NCBI RefSeq assembly: GCF_001676725.1
Contig: NZ_CP016172.1
Location: forward strand, 5,642,001-5,706,000
DNA: 64,000 nt
Direction of reading: 5' to 3'
Source of the DNA: Bordetella flabilis
GTDB lineage: Bacteria > Pseudomonadota > Gammaproteobacteria > Burkholderiales > Burkholderiaceae_B
The notes under the pieces are model-generated. The model was not told where the DNA came from. It searched no databases and saw nothing but the letters and a program-made list of their open reading frames with translations. The first letter of the stretch is position 1. Each line of letters begins with the position of its first letter. The position numbers were made by a program, and so were the translations under genes. Below are positions 8,505-17,626 of the stretch, piece after piece.

Positions 8505-9571
8505 GCCGCGCGCTCCCGTGCGCCGGCCGGCAGCACGCGCACCACGCCGGCCGCCCAATCCACGCCTATGCGGTCGCCGTCGGCATGCGGGGCGCGCCCG
8601 TCATTGGGCGTGAGGACCGTCAGCGCGCCCAGCGGCGTATCGACTTCGTACATCCATTGGCTGCCCAGGAAGTAGCGCGTCGCCACCGTGCCGCTGAGCT
8701 TGCCCTGGCCCGGCGCCACGGACCGCAGTTTCTCCGGCCGCAAACAAACGCGTACGGCGTCGCCCTGATGCAACCCCTGCCCATCCACGTCGAACCGCAG
8801 GTCGCCGCTGCGCACTTCGGCCTGCGCCCCGGCGCGCGTGACGGTGGCCGCCAGGAAGTTGGTTTTGCCGACGAAGCGCGAGATGAACTCGCTTTCGGGA
8901 TGCTCGTACATGCGGTAGGGCCGGTCGATCTGCGTGGCGCGGCCTTCTTCCATGACCACGACGCGATCGCTGATCGACAGCGCCTCGGCCTGGTCGTGGG
9001 TCACCATCAGGGTGGTGGTGCCGGTCTTGCGCTGGATGCCGCGCAGCTCGAACTGCATTTCCTCGCGCAGCTTGGCATCCAGGTTCGACAAGGGTTCGTC
9101 GAGCAACAGCACTGGCGGGCGTATGACCAGGGCGCGCGCCAGCGCCACCCGCTGCCGCTGTCCGCCCGACAGTTCGCGCGGATAACGCCCGGCATGCTGG
9201 TCCAGCTTCACCAAGGCCAGGACTTCCCGCGTCCGCTCGATGCGTTCGGCGCGGCCCACCTTGCGCATGGCCAGGCCGAAGGCGACGTTGTCGACCACGG
9301 TCAGATGCGGGAACAGCGCGTAGCTCTGGAACACGATGCCCAGGCCACGCGTATTGGGCTTGGCATGGGTGATATCGCGGCCGTCCAGCAGGATGCGGCC
9401 GCGCGTGACCTCGGCAAAGCCCGCGATCATCTGCAGGGTGGTGGTCTTGCCGCAGCCGGAAGGCCCCAATAGCGAAACGAACTCGCCCTGCTCCACCGAC
9501 AGGTCGAGATCCCGCACCACGCGCAGGTCGCCGTAGTCCTTGGAGATTTTTTCCAGTCGTAGAAAAGACAT
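8501..9571 (-). CDS. ABC transporter ATP-binding protein, PotA-like
   Basis: A 356-residue ATPase. Walker A is GPSGCGKT at residues 36-43, the Q-loop is FQSYALFP, the signature is LSGGQRQRVALARAL, Walker B is VLLLDEPLSNLDAKLR, and the switch is VTHDQAEAL. A C-terminal TOBE-type regulatory domain follows (about 240-350), as in the PotA/FbpC/PhnT importers. It is the first gene of a minus-strand operon that continues through two permeases, three oxidase subunits, a binding protein and an SDR. The divergent IclR gene lies across a 197-base intergenic region and is the likely regulator. Confidence 0.92.
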   Translation of the reverse strand: MSFLRLEKISKDYGDLRVVRDLDLSVEQGEFVSLLGPSGCGKTTTLQMIAGFAEVTRGRILLDGRDITHAKPNTRGLGIVFQSYALFPHLTVVDNVAFGLAMRKVGRAERIERTREVLALVKLDQHAGRYPRELSGGQRQRVALARALVIRPPVLLLDEPLSNLDAKLREEMQFELRGIQRKTGTTTLMVTHDQAEALSISDRVVVMEEGRATQIDRPYRMYEHPESEFISRFVGKTNFLAATVTRAGAQAEVRSGDLRFDVDGQGLHQGDAVRVCLRPEKLRSVAPGQGKLSGTVATRYFLGSQWMYEVDTPLGALTVLTPNDGRAPHADGDRIGVDWAAGVVRVLPAGARERAA

Positions 9572-9768
9572 ATGCCCCCTGCCGTTCCGGATATGGGCCG
9601 CCCGCCGCGCTTGGCGGCCTACGCGGATTGGCAGCCAGTCTATGGGCGGGCCAATTGGATGGTCAACCGGGTTTTTCCGTACAACCGACTATTTCTTCCA
9701 TTTATTCCGTTTGATAGAATTTCTGCCTGACTTTGGACGCGGATGTTGCGATCCCATGGAATGGACAT
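9572..9768. promoter_or_regulatory. divergent promoter region between the ABC/amine-oxidase operon and the IclR gene
   Basis: The 197-base gap separates the minus-strand ATPase gene from the plus-strand IclR gene. Its right half (about 9665-9725) is clearly richer in A and T than the surroundings, as expected for back-to-back promoters. No convincing palindromic operator could be fixed by eye. Control of both transcripts by the IclR protein is inferred from the arrangement. Confidence 0.45.
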
Positions 9769-10614
9769 ATGACGGATTCTGATACGCGGGACAACGACGG
9801 ATCTTCCACGGGGGTCCTGCAGCGCGCGTTCACCGTGCTGCGGGTACTCGCCGACGCCAAAGGGGAAAAGCTGCGCCTGACGCAGATCGCGCAGCGCGCG
9901 GGGCTGGCGCCGGCCACCACGCACCGCGTCCTGCAGGCGCTGATCCAGGAAGACGCCGTGGAGCAGCCGCCGAACAGCAAGGCATACCAGCTCAGCGTAG
10001 CCTTCTATGCACTGGGTTCGGCCGCGGGCCGGCACCGCTCCAACCTGCGGGAGGTCTACCGTCCGTCGATGCTGCGCCTGTGCGGAATGCTGAGCGACAC
10101 CATCTTCATCCTGGTGCGCCATGGCTTCGACGCGGTGTGCCTGGACCGTATCGACGGCCCCTTCCCGGTACGCTCGCATACCGGCGATATCGGGGGCCGC
10201 GTGCCGCTGGGCCTGGGCCAGGCCGGGCTGGTGCTGCTGGCGCGCCTGCCGCCCGCGGAACGCGAGGAAGTCATCCGCTTCAACATCCCGCGCCTGCACC
10301 ACCTTGGCTTCATCGACGAGATCTCCATGCGGGTGCGGATCAAGGAATGCCTGGAAAGCAACTATGCCTACAGCACCGGCCCAGGCCTTTTCCCCGGCAT
10401 CGCCGGCCTGTCCGTCCCCATCGAGGACCGTAACGGCGACACCGTCGCCGCGCTCAGCGTGGCCGCGCCGGCGGAACGGCTCAGTGGCGAACGCCTGCCC
10501 TTGATCGTGGAGATGCTGCACAAGGAGGCCCGCGCCATCGGCGCGCAGGTCAATCCCTATGACCCGGCCTTGCGGCGGCCGAACCAGTTCCTGGGCACCG
10601 GCAATCGCGAGTGA
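9769..10614 (+). CDS. IclR-family transcriptional regulator
   Basis: A 281-residue regulator. The N-terminal winged helix-turn-helix (about residues 15-75) contains RLTQIAQRAGLAPATTHRVL. The C-terminal IclR effector-binding domain contains HTGDIGGRVPLGLGQAGLVLLA and AGLSVPIEDRNGDTVAALSV. IclR proteins bind small metabolites and repress or activate neighbouring catabolic operons. ATG 9769 gives the best start, 12 codons into the longest frame, preceded by a GGA-rich stretch. It is divergent from the importer/amine oxidase operon, which is its most likely target. Confidence 0.9.
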   Translation: MTDSDTRDNDGSSTGVLQRAFTVLRVLADAKGEKLRLTQIAQRAGLAPATTHRVLQALIQEDAVEQPPNSKAYQLSVAFYALGSAAGRHRSNLREVYRPSMLRLCGMLSDTIFILVRHGFDAVCLDRIDGPFPVRSHTGDIGGRVPLGLGQAGLVLLARLPPAEREEVIRFNIPRLHHLGFIDEISMRVRIKECLESNYAYSTGPGLFPGIAGLSVPIEDRNGDTVAALSVAAPAERLSGERLPLIVEMLHKEARAIGAQVNPYDPALRRPNQFLGTGNRE

Positions 10615-10635
10615 AGGCCGGCTTTGGCGGCCTTC
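10613..10635. terminator. hairpin between convergent iclR and lysR genes
   Basis: Perfect 8-bp arms GAAGGCCG and CGGCCTTC enclose a 7-base loop exactly in the 22-base gap between two convergent genes. It could serve as a bidirectional stop signal. There is no T-run on either side, so a rho-independent terminator is only suggested. Confidence 0.35.
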
Positions 10636-10636
10636 G

Positions 10637-11530
10637 CTATCCCCGGTCCGCGCAGGTGGATCCGGCCAGCGACTTCACCCACGCCGAGAAGTCGGCGTAG
10701 GGCCGCAGCTCCATGGTGCCTGGCGCGCTGACCAGGTAATAACCTTCGCCGCTGCGCAATGCCGCGGTCAGGGGATGGACCAGCACCCCGCGTTCGATCT
10801 CGTCCCACATATAGGCCTGCTGCGTCAAGGCAATGCCCACGCCCTGCACGGCCGCCTGCAGGCACAAGGCGGCATTGGCCAAGGGCAGCAGGCGCGCCTG
10901 TTCCGTCGGCAGGCCGGCGGCGGCCAGCCAGGCGTCCCAACTGGTGGGCGCGATCATGGAATGCAGCAGCTTGTGCGCCAGCACGTCGCGCGGCGAGCGG
11001 ATGGCCGGCGCCAGCGCGGGCGAGCAGGCGGGCACCAGCACATCGTCGAACAGGCGCTCCGCGTGCGTGCCGGGCCACCGTCCATGGCCGCGCCGCACCA
11101 CGAAGTCGGCATCGTCCAGGCCGACATCGTCCGCGCGCGTGACGGTGGCCACTTCCAGGTCGATGTCGGCGTGCAGCGCATAGAACCCGGCCAGCCTCGG
11201 CATCAGCCACTTGATGGCGAAGCTGGGAATCACCTTCAGCCGGATGCGCCGCGTCTTGCCGCGCGACCGGGCCTCGTCCACGGCTTCTTCGACACGGTCG
11301 AACAACTCGGCGACCCGCAAGGCCAGTTGCAAGCCGCTGGGCGTCAGGACGGCCTCGCGTCCCGTCTTGCGGCATAGCCGTGTATCGAGCGCGGCCTCCA
11401 GCGCCCGAAGCTGGTGGCTTACCGCGCCCGGCGTCACATGCAGCCGTTCGGCGGCGCGACCGACGCCGCCGGCGCGATGCACCGCGTCCAACACCCGCAG
11501 GGGTCCCAGGATATTGCGCAGCTTGTGCAT
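10637..11530 (-). CDS. LysR-family transcriptional regulator, GcvA-like
   Basis: A 297-residue LysR regulator. Its N-terminal winged helix includes GGVGRAAERLHVTPGAVSHQLRAL, and the effector domain begins near residue 95 (LKVIPSFAIKWLMPRL), a phrase common in the GcvA-like group. I chose the ATG at 11530; the longest open frame adds 67 residues that read through the intergenic region. It is divergent from the Bug gene at 11697, with a 166-base gap that should contain its binding sites. It probably controls the Bug, MmgE/PrpD, Bug and reductase genes downstream on the other strand. Confidence 0.9.
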   Translation of the reverse strand: MHKLRNILGPLRVLDAVHRAGGVGRAAERLHVTPGAVSHQLRALEAALDTRLCRKTGREAVLTPSGLQLALRVAELFDRVEEAVDEARSRGKTRRIRLKVIPSFAIKWLMPRLAGFYALHADIDLEVATVTRADDVGLDDADFVVRRGHGRWPGTHAERLFDDVLVPACSPALAPAIRSPRDVLAHKLLHSMIAPTSWDAWLAAAGLPTEQARLLPLANAALCLQAAVQGVGIALTQQAYMWDEIERGVLVHPLTAALRSGEGYYLVSAPGTMELRPYADFSAWVKSLAGSTCADRG

Positions 11531-11696
11531 GGATGTCTCCGTCCGCCCGCATTCATTGTTGAGCCTGGCTAAAGAAACGCCAAAGAATTTCGCATGACGT
11601 CCGCTGGACCGCCACCTATAGTCGTGTTCCGGGCGACAACAATTCTCAACGCTCGGAACCCATCGGTGTATCGGGAACATCCAGGAGGAGACCACC

Positions 11697-12692
11697 ATGC
11701 GCGTTCCCTTTTTGCGCCGCGGCGCCGCCATTGCGGCCGTCGCCCTGCTGCTCGGTCCGGCCGCGGTCCGTGCCCAGGACGCCTATCCGACGCGGCCCTT
11801 GAAAATGATCGTTCCCTACGCCGCGGGCAGCGCGGCCGATACGCTGTCGCGCGCCGTCACCAACCAGCTGGCGAGCCAGCTGGGCCAGGCCATCGTCGTG
11901 GAGAACAAGGGGGGTGCGGGCGGCACCATCGGTACGGTGGACATCGCCCGCGCACAGCCGGATGGCTACACCATCGGCCTGGCTGCCCAGGGCACCATGA
12001 TTACCAACCAGGCGCTGTACGCAAAACCCGGCTATGACTCGTTGAAGGACTTCACGCACATCGGATTGATGGCGAACATCGCGAATGTGCTGGTCGTCGC
12101 GCCGGATTCTCCCTATGGCAACGTGGGGCAGCTCGCCGCGGCGATCAAGGCCGCGCCCGCCAACAAATTCAGCTATTCCTCCAGCGGAGTGGGCACCAGC
12201 CATCACATCGCCGGGGTCGTATTGGGGCAACAGCTGAACAAGCCGCTCATGCATGTGGCCTACACCGGCGCGCCGCAAGGCATGGTGGCCATCATGTCGA
12301 AGGAAGTCGACATGGGCCTGTACAACATTCCGGCGGCGATCGGGCTGATACGCGGCGGCAAGCTGAAGGCCCTGGCCGTCACCAGCCTGCAGCGTTCGCC
12401 GCTGCTGCCCGATGTGCCGACCCTCGACGAGAGCGGAATGAAGGGATACGAGGTCACCCTGTGGTTCGGCCTGATCGCGCCCGCCAACGTTCCGCAGGAC
12501 CGCGTCGCGCGCCTGCACCGGGAACTGGACGCCGCGCTGGGCAATCCTGCCCTGCGCACCAAGCTGACCGAGCAGGGCTTCGACATGGCGCCGGTGCCGC
12601 TGGCCTCGTCGCGGGATTTCTCCGCGCTGATCCGCAGCGACCTGGAAAAGTGGCCACCCATCATCAAGGCACTGGGTGCGACGGCGCAATGA
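11697..12692 (+). CDS. tripartite tricarboxylate transporter receptor, Bug family
   Basis: A 331-residue periplasmic binding protein with a signal peptide ending near AVRAQDAYPTRPLKMIV. Family features are MIVPYAAGSAADTLSR near the N-terminus, VVENKGGAGGTIGTVDIARAQPDGYTI, and TDVP-like LLPDVPTLDES near the C-terminus. Bug proteins bind carboxylates or amides and can also serve as sensors. AGGAGGAG upstream fixes the start at 11697. No TctA/TctB membrane genes are in the window, so it either uses distant partners or works as an orphan receptor. It heads a cluster with an MmgE/PrpD protein, suggesting a carboxylate substrate. Confidence 0.93.
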   Translation: MRVPFLRRGAAIAAVALLLGPAAVRAQDAYPTRPLKMIVPYAAGSAADTLSRAVTNQLASQLGQAIVVENKGGAGGTIGTVDIARAQPDGYTIGLAAQGTMITNQALYAKPGYDSLKDFTHIGLMANIANVLVVAPDSPYGNVGQLAAAIKAAPANKFSYSSSGVGTSHHIAGVVLGQQLNKPLMHVAYTGAPQGMVAIMSKEVDMGLYNIPAAIGLIRGGKLKALAVTSLQRSPLLPDVPTLDESGMKGYEVTLWFGLIAPANVPQDRVARLHRELDAALGNPALRTKLTEQGFDMAPVPLASSRDFSALIRSDLEKWPPIIKALGATAQ

Positions 12693-12732
12693 ACGCGCGG
12701 CCGCGCCGGACAGACTCCCAAGGGGAATAAGC

Positions 12733-14100
12733 ATGACCATCACGCAGGATCTGGCGCGCCACGCCGTGGCGACGCCGGCATCGGCCATCCCGCCGCTGGC
12801 GCTCGAACACGCCAAGATGAGCGTGGCGAGCACCATCGCAAGCGCCTCCATGGGTTACGACATCCCGTCCGCCCGCATGGTCCGCGAACTCGAAGCCGCC
12901 GATGGCGGCAGCGCGCAGGCCACGGTGTGGTTCCAGGGCGGCCGCCAGCCTGCCTCGCGCGCCGCCCGTGTCAATGCGGTGGCCAGCGACGCGGCCGCCT
13001 CGGACGACAGCGACCTGCGCAGCATCGCCCATATCGGCACCATCGTCTGCACCACCTCGCTGGCGCTGGCCGAACGACTTGGCCGCTCCGGCCGCGCGGT
13101 ACTGGAGGCGATGGTACTGGGCTATGAAGTCGCCGGCCGCATCGACGAATCCCTGACACCGGGCCGCATGCAGCGCGGTTTCCATGGATCCGTATCGACC
13201 GTATTCGGCGCGACGGTGGCTGCCGGGCGCTTGCTGGGCCTGGACGTGAAGGCCATGACGCACGCGCTGGCGCTGGCGGCCAGTTCCGCCAGCGGCATGG
13301 CGGTCGCGGCCGACACCAGTTGCGCCCGCGAATACCATGCCGGCCTGGCCGCCATGCTGGGCATCCAGGCGGCGCTCGCCGCGCACGCCGGCTTCGAGGG
13401 CGACGCGACCATCCTGGAAACACCCCGCGGCTTCCTGGACGCCATGGGCGGACAGGCACGCGAGGACATCACTCGCGACTTCGGCGCCAGTTGGGACATC
13501 GTGACCGATATGGCGATCAAGCTGATGCCGGGCGCCCATCCTTTCCATGCCGTGGCCGAGGCGGCGGCGACCGCAGCACGGCAAGGCGGCGTGGATCCCG
13601 CGTGCGTCGACCGCATCGTCATCTCCGCCGCCGTGCAGCACACCAGCTTCGCGGGCGAGCCGCATCCGCGCAATCTCGTGGAAGCGGCGCACAGCCTTCC
13701 CTATTTCGTGGCGGCGTCCGTTGTCGAACGCGGCTTCGGCTGGGACAACCTGAGCGAAGCGAAGATGCGCGACTCGGTCATCGACGCCTTGCAGGACAAG
13801 GTGCAATACGACCCGAACCCTGCGCCGCTGCCCGACCGGTTTCCCCATCGCCACGGCGGCGGCGTCGCCATATGGATGAAGAACGGCGAAGTGCACTCGG
13901 CGACCTGCCAGGCGCCGCGCGGCGCCGGCTCGCGCGGCATCGAGTGGGCCGACGTCGATGCGAAGTACCGGCACCTGGCGCCCCGCGCCGGGCTGGATCA
14001 AGGCCAGATCGAACGCAGCCTGCATGCCATCCATGACCTGGACCATATGGATGATGTTGCCGGACTGTTGCAAGGACTGACCCTGCCCGCGCGGCGCTAG
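12733..14100 (+). CDS. MmgE/PrpD family protein
   Basis: A 455-residue protein of the 2-methylcitrate dehydratase/iminodisuccinate epimerase/cis-aconitate decarboxylase superfamily. Recognisable blocks are ARAARVNAVASDAAASDDSD near residue 75-95, the central HGSVSTVFGATVAAGRLLGL, and IKLMPGAHPFHAVAEAA. The family acts on di- and tricarboxylates, commonly removing water or shifting a proton. ATG 12733 is preceded by AAGGGG and agrees with the family start; an upstream in-frame start at 12676 would overlap the Bug gene. It sits between two Bug receptor genes, which fits uptake and turnover of a carboxylate. The exact reaction cannot be assigned. Confidence 0.85.
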   Translation: MTITQDLARHAVATPASAIPPLALEHAKMSVASTIASASMGYDIPSARMVRELEAADGGSAQATVWFQGGRQPASRAARVNAVASDAAASDDSDLRSIAHIGTIVCTTSLALAERLGRSGRAVLEAMVLGYEVAGRIDESLTPGRMQRGFHGSVSTVFGATVAAGRLLGLDVKAMTHALALAASSASGMAVAADTSCAREYHAGLAAMLGIQAALAAHAGFEGDATILETPRGFLDAMGGQAREDITRDFGASWDIVTDMAIKLMPGAHPFHAVAEAAATAARQGGVDPACVDRIVISAAVQHTSFAGEPHPRNLVEAAHSLPYFVAASVVERGFGWDNLSEAKMRDSVIDALQDKVQYDPNPAPLPDRFPHRHGGGVAIWMKNGEVHSATCQAPRGAGSRGIEWADVDAKYRHLAPRAGLDQGQIERSLHAIHDLDHMDDVAGLLQGLTLPARR

Positions 14101-14255
14101 GCGCTATGCCGAAAATCGGCACTCTGGTATGCCGATGGTGGAGGGTGTCGGGCCATGCCGCGTGGCTAGTATTGGTTCACACCCGGCCAGGACACGTGCC
14201 TGGACCGGTCAAGCAAGCGTAGGCACAAACCTACCGACACCACCAGGAGACAGAC

Positions 14256-15224
14256 ATGTTGCGATTCCTTATCGGCTGCGCCGCCGCGTTGCTGCTCGGC
14301 GGGCCAGCCCGGGCCGACACCTTTCCTTCCCGCCCCATCGTGATGATCGTCGCGGTCGCGCCGGGCGGCACGCTGGACGCACTGGCGCGCCAGATTGCCA
14401 GCGGGCTGACGACCAAGCTGAACCAGTCCGTCGTCGTGGAAAACACCACGGGCGCGGGTGGACTGATCGGCTACCAGCGCCTGATGAAATCCGAACCCGA
14501 CGGCTATACGCTGATGTTCAGCAATATGTCGCTGGCCATCATCCCGCAGCTCTATCCCAGCGCCCATGTCGACCCGGTGCGGGACCTGTCGCCCATCGGA
14601 ACGGTGGCGACGGTGCCCATGGTGCTTTCGGTGAGCAACAAGAGCGGGATCACGAGCCTGCCCGACATGCTCAAGCGCATGCGTTCGGGCGGTCCCAAGC
14701 TGAACTTCGGTTCGGGCGGTCCCGGCACCACCGCGCACCTCGCGGAAGGCCTGTTCCTGAATATCTCCAAGACGCAGGGCGAACTGATCCAGTACCGCGG
14801 CTCCGGTCCGGCGTTGTCCGACCTGATGGCGGGCACCATCGACGCCGTCATCGACCAGACGGTCACGATGATGCCGCTGCACCAGGACAAGCGCATCCGC
14901 GCGATCGCGGTGTCCACGCCGCAGCGCCTGCCGCAAATGCCGGACGTGCCCACTTTTGCCGAAGGGGGGTTGCCGGCCTTCAACCTGGCGATCTGGAACG
15001 GCGTGGTGGCGCCAAAGGATACGCCCAAGCCGGTGGTGGACAAACTGGCGAGCGCGCTGTCGGCAGTCCTGGACAGTCCCGAGTACAAGGCCAGGATCGA
15101 CCAGCTCGCGGCCCGTATTCCGTCGGCGGCGGAGCGCGGCCCGGCGCCGTTCGCCGCCCTGCTGGCCAAGGACACCAAGGAGGTCGCCACGCTGGCGCAG
15201 CAGATCGGACTGACCCCGCGCTGA
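14256..15224 (+). CDS. tripartite tricarboxylate transporter receptor, Bug family
   Basis: A 322-residue exported receptor with signal peptide MLRFLIGCAAALLLGG ending at PARADTFPSRP. It contains IVAVAPGGTLDALARQIASG, VVENTTGAGGLIGYQRLMKS and PQMPDVPTFAEGGLPAFNL, all standard positions in the Bug family. AGGAG lies just upstream of the ATG. It is the second Bug gene in the same direction within 4 kb; the two differ enough to be separate receptors, not a recent duplication. It precedes a hydroxyisobutyrate dehydrogenase-like gene by 94 bases. Confidence 0.92.
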   Translation: MLRFLIGCAAALLLGGPARADTFPSRPIVMIVAVAPGGTLDALARQIASGLTTKLNQSVVVENTTGAGGLIGYQRLMKSEPDGYTLMFSNMSLAIIPQLYPSAHVDPVRDLSPIGTVATVPMVLSVSNKSGITSLPDMLKRMRSGGPKLNFGSGGPGTTAHLAEGLFLNISKTQGELIQYRGSGPALSDLMAGTIDAVIDQTVTMMPLHQDKRIRAIAVSTPQRLPQMPDVPTFAEGGLPAFNLAIWNGVVAPKDTPKPVVDKLASALSAVLDSPEYKARIDQLAARIPSAAERGPAPFAALLAKDTKEVATLAQQIGLTPR

Positions 15225-15318
15225 GAGATCCCCCGGCCATCATGGCGAGCGCTCGCGTGCGACCGTAGCACCGGCCGGGAGTGGGGTCCGGGATTTACTT
15301 TCTTCCATCGGAGTCATC

Positions 15319-16230
15319 ATGCAATCGCAGAGCTATGGATTCATCGGATTGGGCAATATGGGCGGGCCCATGGCGGGGCGCCTGCTGGACGCGGGCTTCT
15401 CCCTGGCGGTCTACGACACCAACGCCGCGTCGGTTAAGGCGCTGGCGGACAAGGGCGCCCGGGCTTGCGGCAGTGCACGCGAGGTGGCGGACGCGACGGA
15501 AACCATTTTCCTTAGCCTGCCCACGCCGGAAATCGTGCAGCACGTCGCCACCTCGGCGGACGGGCTGCTGGGCGGCGGCAAGGTCAAGCGCGTGGTGGAC
15601 CTGTCGACCATCGGTCCACGCGTGGCGCGCCAGGTCGGTGCGTTGCTGGCCAAGCGCGGCATCGTCTATGTGGACGCGCCGGTCAGCGGCGGCGTAGGCG
15701 GCGCGCGCGCCGGCACGCTCGCCGTCATGGCGGCGTGCCCGCAGGCGGACTACGACGCGCTGCTGCCGGTGCTGCGGCATTTCGGGCCGGTGTTCTACCT
15801 GGGCGGCGAAGCCGGAATGGGACAAAGCATGAAGCTCGCCAACAACCTGATGTCGGCGTCCGCCGTGGCCATTACCTCAGAGGCGATGGCCATGGGCGTG
15901 AAGGCGGGCTTGGATCCGAAGGTCATGCTGGACGTGATCAACGCGGGATCCGGCCGCAATACGGCCAGCCAGGACAAGTTCCCGAAGGCGGTACTGACGG
16001 GCACTTTCGATATCGGCTTCGCGGCGCGCCTGGCCTACAAGGACGTGCGGCTGTGCGTGGACGAAGCCGAGGCCATCGGCGTACCGATGGTGGTGGGGTC
16101 GGCCGTGCGCGAGATGCTCGTGATGACGCACGCGATGTGCGGTGAAGACGCGGATTTCACGCATATCGCGCGGATGGTGGAGATGATCAGCGGAACCGCG
16201 ATCCGGCAACGGAAAGACTCGTCGGGATGA
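15319..16230 (+). CDS. NAD(P)-dependent beta-hydroxyacid dehydrogenase (3-hydroxyisobutyrate/tartronate semialdehyde reductase family)
   Basis: A 303-residue enzyme with the N-terminal cofactor motif GFIGLGNMGGPMAGRLLDAG. The substrate motif VYVDAPVSGGVGGARAGTL is followed by the catalytic lysine region SMKLANNLMSAS and a C-terminal all-helical domain. Family members reversibly oxidise 3-hydroxy acids to semialdehydes (3-hydroxyisobutyrate, tartronate semialdehyde, L-serine). It is the last gene of the LysR-Bug-MmgE/PrpD-Bug group. The true substrate within this group is unknown. Confidence 0.88.
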   Translation: MQSQSYGFIGLGNMGGPMAGRLLDAGFSLAVYDTNAASVKALADKGARACGSAREVADATETIFLSLPTPEIVQHVATSADGLLGGGKVKRVVDLSTIGPRVARQVGALLAKRGIVYVDAPVSGGVGGARAGTLAVMAACPQADYDALLPVLRHFGPVFYLGGEAGMGQSMKLANNLMSASAVAITSEAMAMGVKAGLDPKVMLDVINAGSGRNTASQDKFPKAVLTGTFDIGFAARLAYKDVRLCVDEAEAIGVPMVVGSAVREMLVMTHAMCGEDADFTHIARMVEMISGTAIRQRKDSSG

Positions 16231-16364
16231 AAATCGGTTGATGCACGGATCGGCGGCGCGGCGCGGGGTGCTGTCCTCGCGGTACGGCCAGCGCGCCGCA
16301 TTTCCTTTTGCGCTGGCCGCCACCGGCCTACGAGCGGACGGAGTTCCGCATCGATGGGACTCCT

Positions 16365-17333
16365 TTATTGCGGCGGAGGTTGAACGGCCTGGTCGTCCGC
16401 ATAGAAGTGGAAACTGAATTCGTCAGTGCTGCTCGCGGGTGTTTTGATTTTGATTACCGGGACAAATTCCCCGGTCTGCGCGTAGTAGGCTTGCTGGTCC
16501 GTCCGCGCATTTGTCCAGCCCTCGGTGTTCGGCTCACCGACATAGAAGAAAGACTGGATGGGAAGCTGCTTGTTCCAGCTCTTGTCCCACACCGCGATGC
16601 GAAGCTCATTATGGTCCTGGAAAGCCGTATTACCCAGCAGTTTCATCGCGGCGATCATCTGCATGAACGCATCCGCCGGCTGGGCACTTTGGGTCAGGTT
16701 CATGTCGAACCCGCATTGATATAGCTTGGGGTTGCTGTATGTCGACGCCTGGTAATGCGTCATCCACTGCTGTGCGGTGGTGATGCCCTGTTGCTGGCAT
16801 ATTTGCCCTGCGGCCCCTCCATCGGGTTCGTTATTGGGCTTGCCACACCCGATAGGCGCACCCCGATGGTCTGTCCATCCATCGAGCGGGAAGGCACATT
16901 CCACCTTCAACAGGTATTTTCGGTCGGTGCCCCGATACACATATGCGCCGGTGGTGGGATATAGCGTGAATCCGCTACTCTTCCCGGCCACGAAAGAACC
17001 GAACTTGGAATCCTTGCGAATGTACGAAAAAGACACCCCGCCATCCTGTTCGTCGGCCGGGGACGGATTCCAGGAGTTATAGCCATTGCCCGGCGCGGCC
17101 GCGCGTATGATGATGCCGGAGCAGTAGAACGCAGGCAGCGTAACGCCGTTCGTCTTTCCGCAGCTCTGCGTATTGCCGTCGTCGTAATAAAGGCTGGTCA
17201 TGTCGCTCGCCGTATGCGCGGTAGCGTGCACTTTCGCCTTCGTTGCCGTCCCTCCTTCATCCTTCGCATGCGCCCACGGCGCGGCCACGAGCAGGGACAA
17301 CGCGAGCACGGCATTGCCTGAATGGAATCTCAT
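16365..17333 (-). CDS. secreted halovibrin-like protein (family assignment tentative)
   Basis: A 322-residue exported protein with a clear signal peptide (MRFHSGNAVLALSLLVAAPWAHA, cleavage near 23/24). The mature part has YCSGIIIRAAAPGNGYNSW, GGVSFSYIRKDSKFGSF and a C-terminal SFHFYADDQAVQ. From memory these blocks resemble halovibrin (HvnA-type) secreted ADP-ribosyltransferase-like proteins of Vibrio and Pseudomonas; I could not test this by search. Six or more cysteines suggest disulfides outside the cytoplasm. A degraded paralogue of its C-terminal ~90 residues lies just upstream at 17627-18007. Composition is less GC-rich than its neighbours, which hints at transfer. The function is not established. 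Confidence 0.5.
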   Translation of the reverse strand: MRFHSGNAVLALSLLVAAPWAHAKDEGGTATKAKVHATAHTASDMTSLYYDDGNTQSCGKTNGVTLPAFYCSGIIIRAAAPGNGYNSWNPSPADEQDGGVSFSYIRKDSKFGSFVAGKSSGFTLYPTTGAYVYRGTDRKYLLKVECAFPLDGWTDHRGAPIGCGKPNNEPDGGAAGQICQQQGITTAQQWMTHYQASTYSNPKLYQCGFDMNLTQSAQPADAFMQMIAAMKLLGNTAFQDHNELRIAVWDKSWNKQLPIQSFFYVGEPNTEGWTNARTDQQAYYAQTGEFVPVIKIKTPASSTDEFSFHFYADDQAVQPPPQ

Positions 17334-17559
17334 AGGGCTCTCCCAAGTCCGTCATAAAAAAGCTGGAACGCCGCGAAGGCGACGACAGAGCGCGGATCTC
17401 CCGATGGAGAATCCACCCTGTGCAGCCATCCTTGCCCATCGCATCGATGCCAACTTTTTCCTGAGAGACCATCCCTTTTGATATGCGACCCGTTGCATGT
17501 ATGGGATGCGTATCGAATTGCAGCCGCGGTTCCCCTGCGTGTGCACGCCAGACCCCATA

Positions 17560-17591
17560 AACAAAAACGGCGGCGCCCCAGGGGCGCCGCC
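17560..17591 (-). terminator. rho-independent terminator
   Basis: On the minus strand the hairpin with 11-bp arms (GGCGGCGCCCC/GGGGCGCCGCC, plus-strand 17569-17591) is followed directly by GTTTTTGTTT. It lies about 35 bases past the end of the halovibrin-like remnant at 17627, so it would end that transcript before the intact paralogue. Confidence 0.75.
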
Positions 17592-17626
17592 GGCGGCCGG
17601 CGGTCCATCTGCCGCATGACGCAACA

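Noticed and set aside
7356..8675. 439-codon plus-strand ORF opposite two permeases
   Set aside because: It is an antisense shadow, very rich in His, Arg and Gln; the permeases on the minus strand have EAA loops and membrane segments.
6466..9571. HcnABC hydrogen cyanide synthase operon
   Set aside because: The oxidase subunits share the family plan, but the operon includes a dedicated importer, an SDR and an IclR regulator. A catabolic amine or opine oxidase is more likely.
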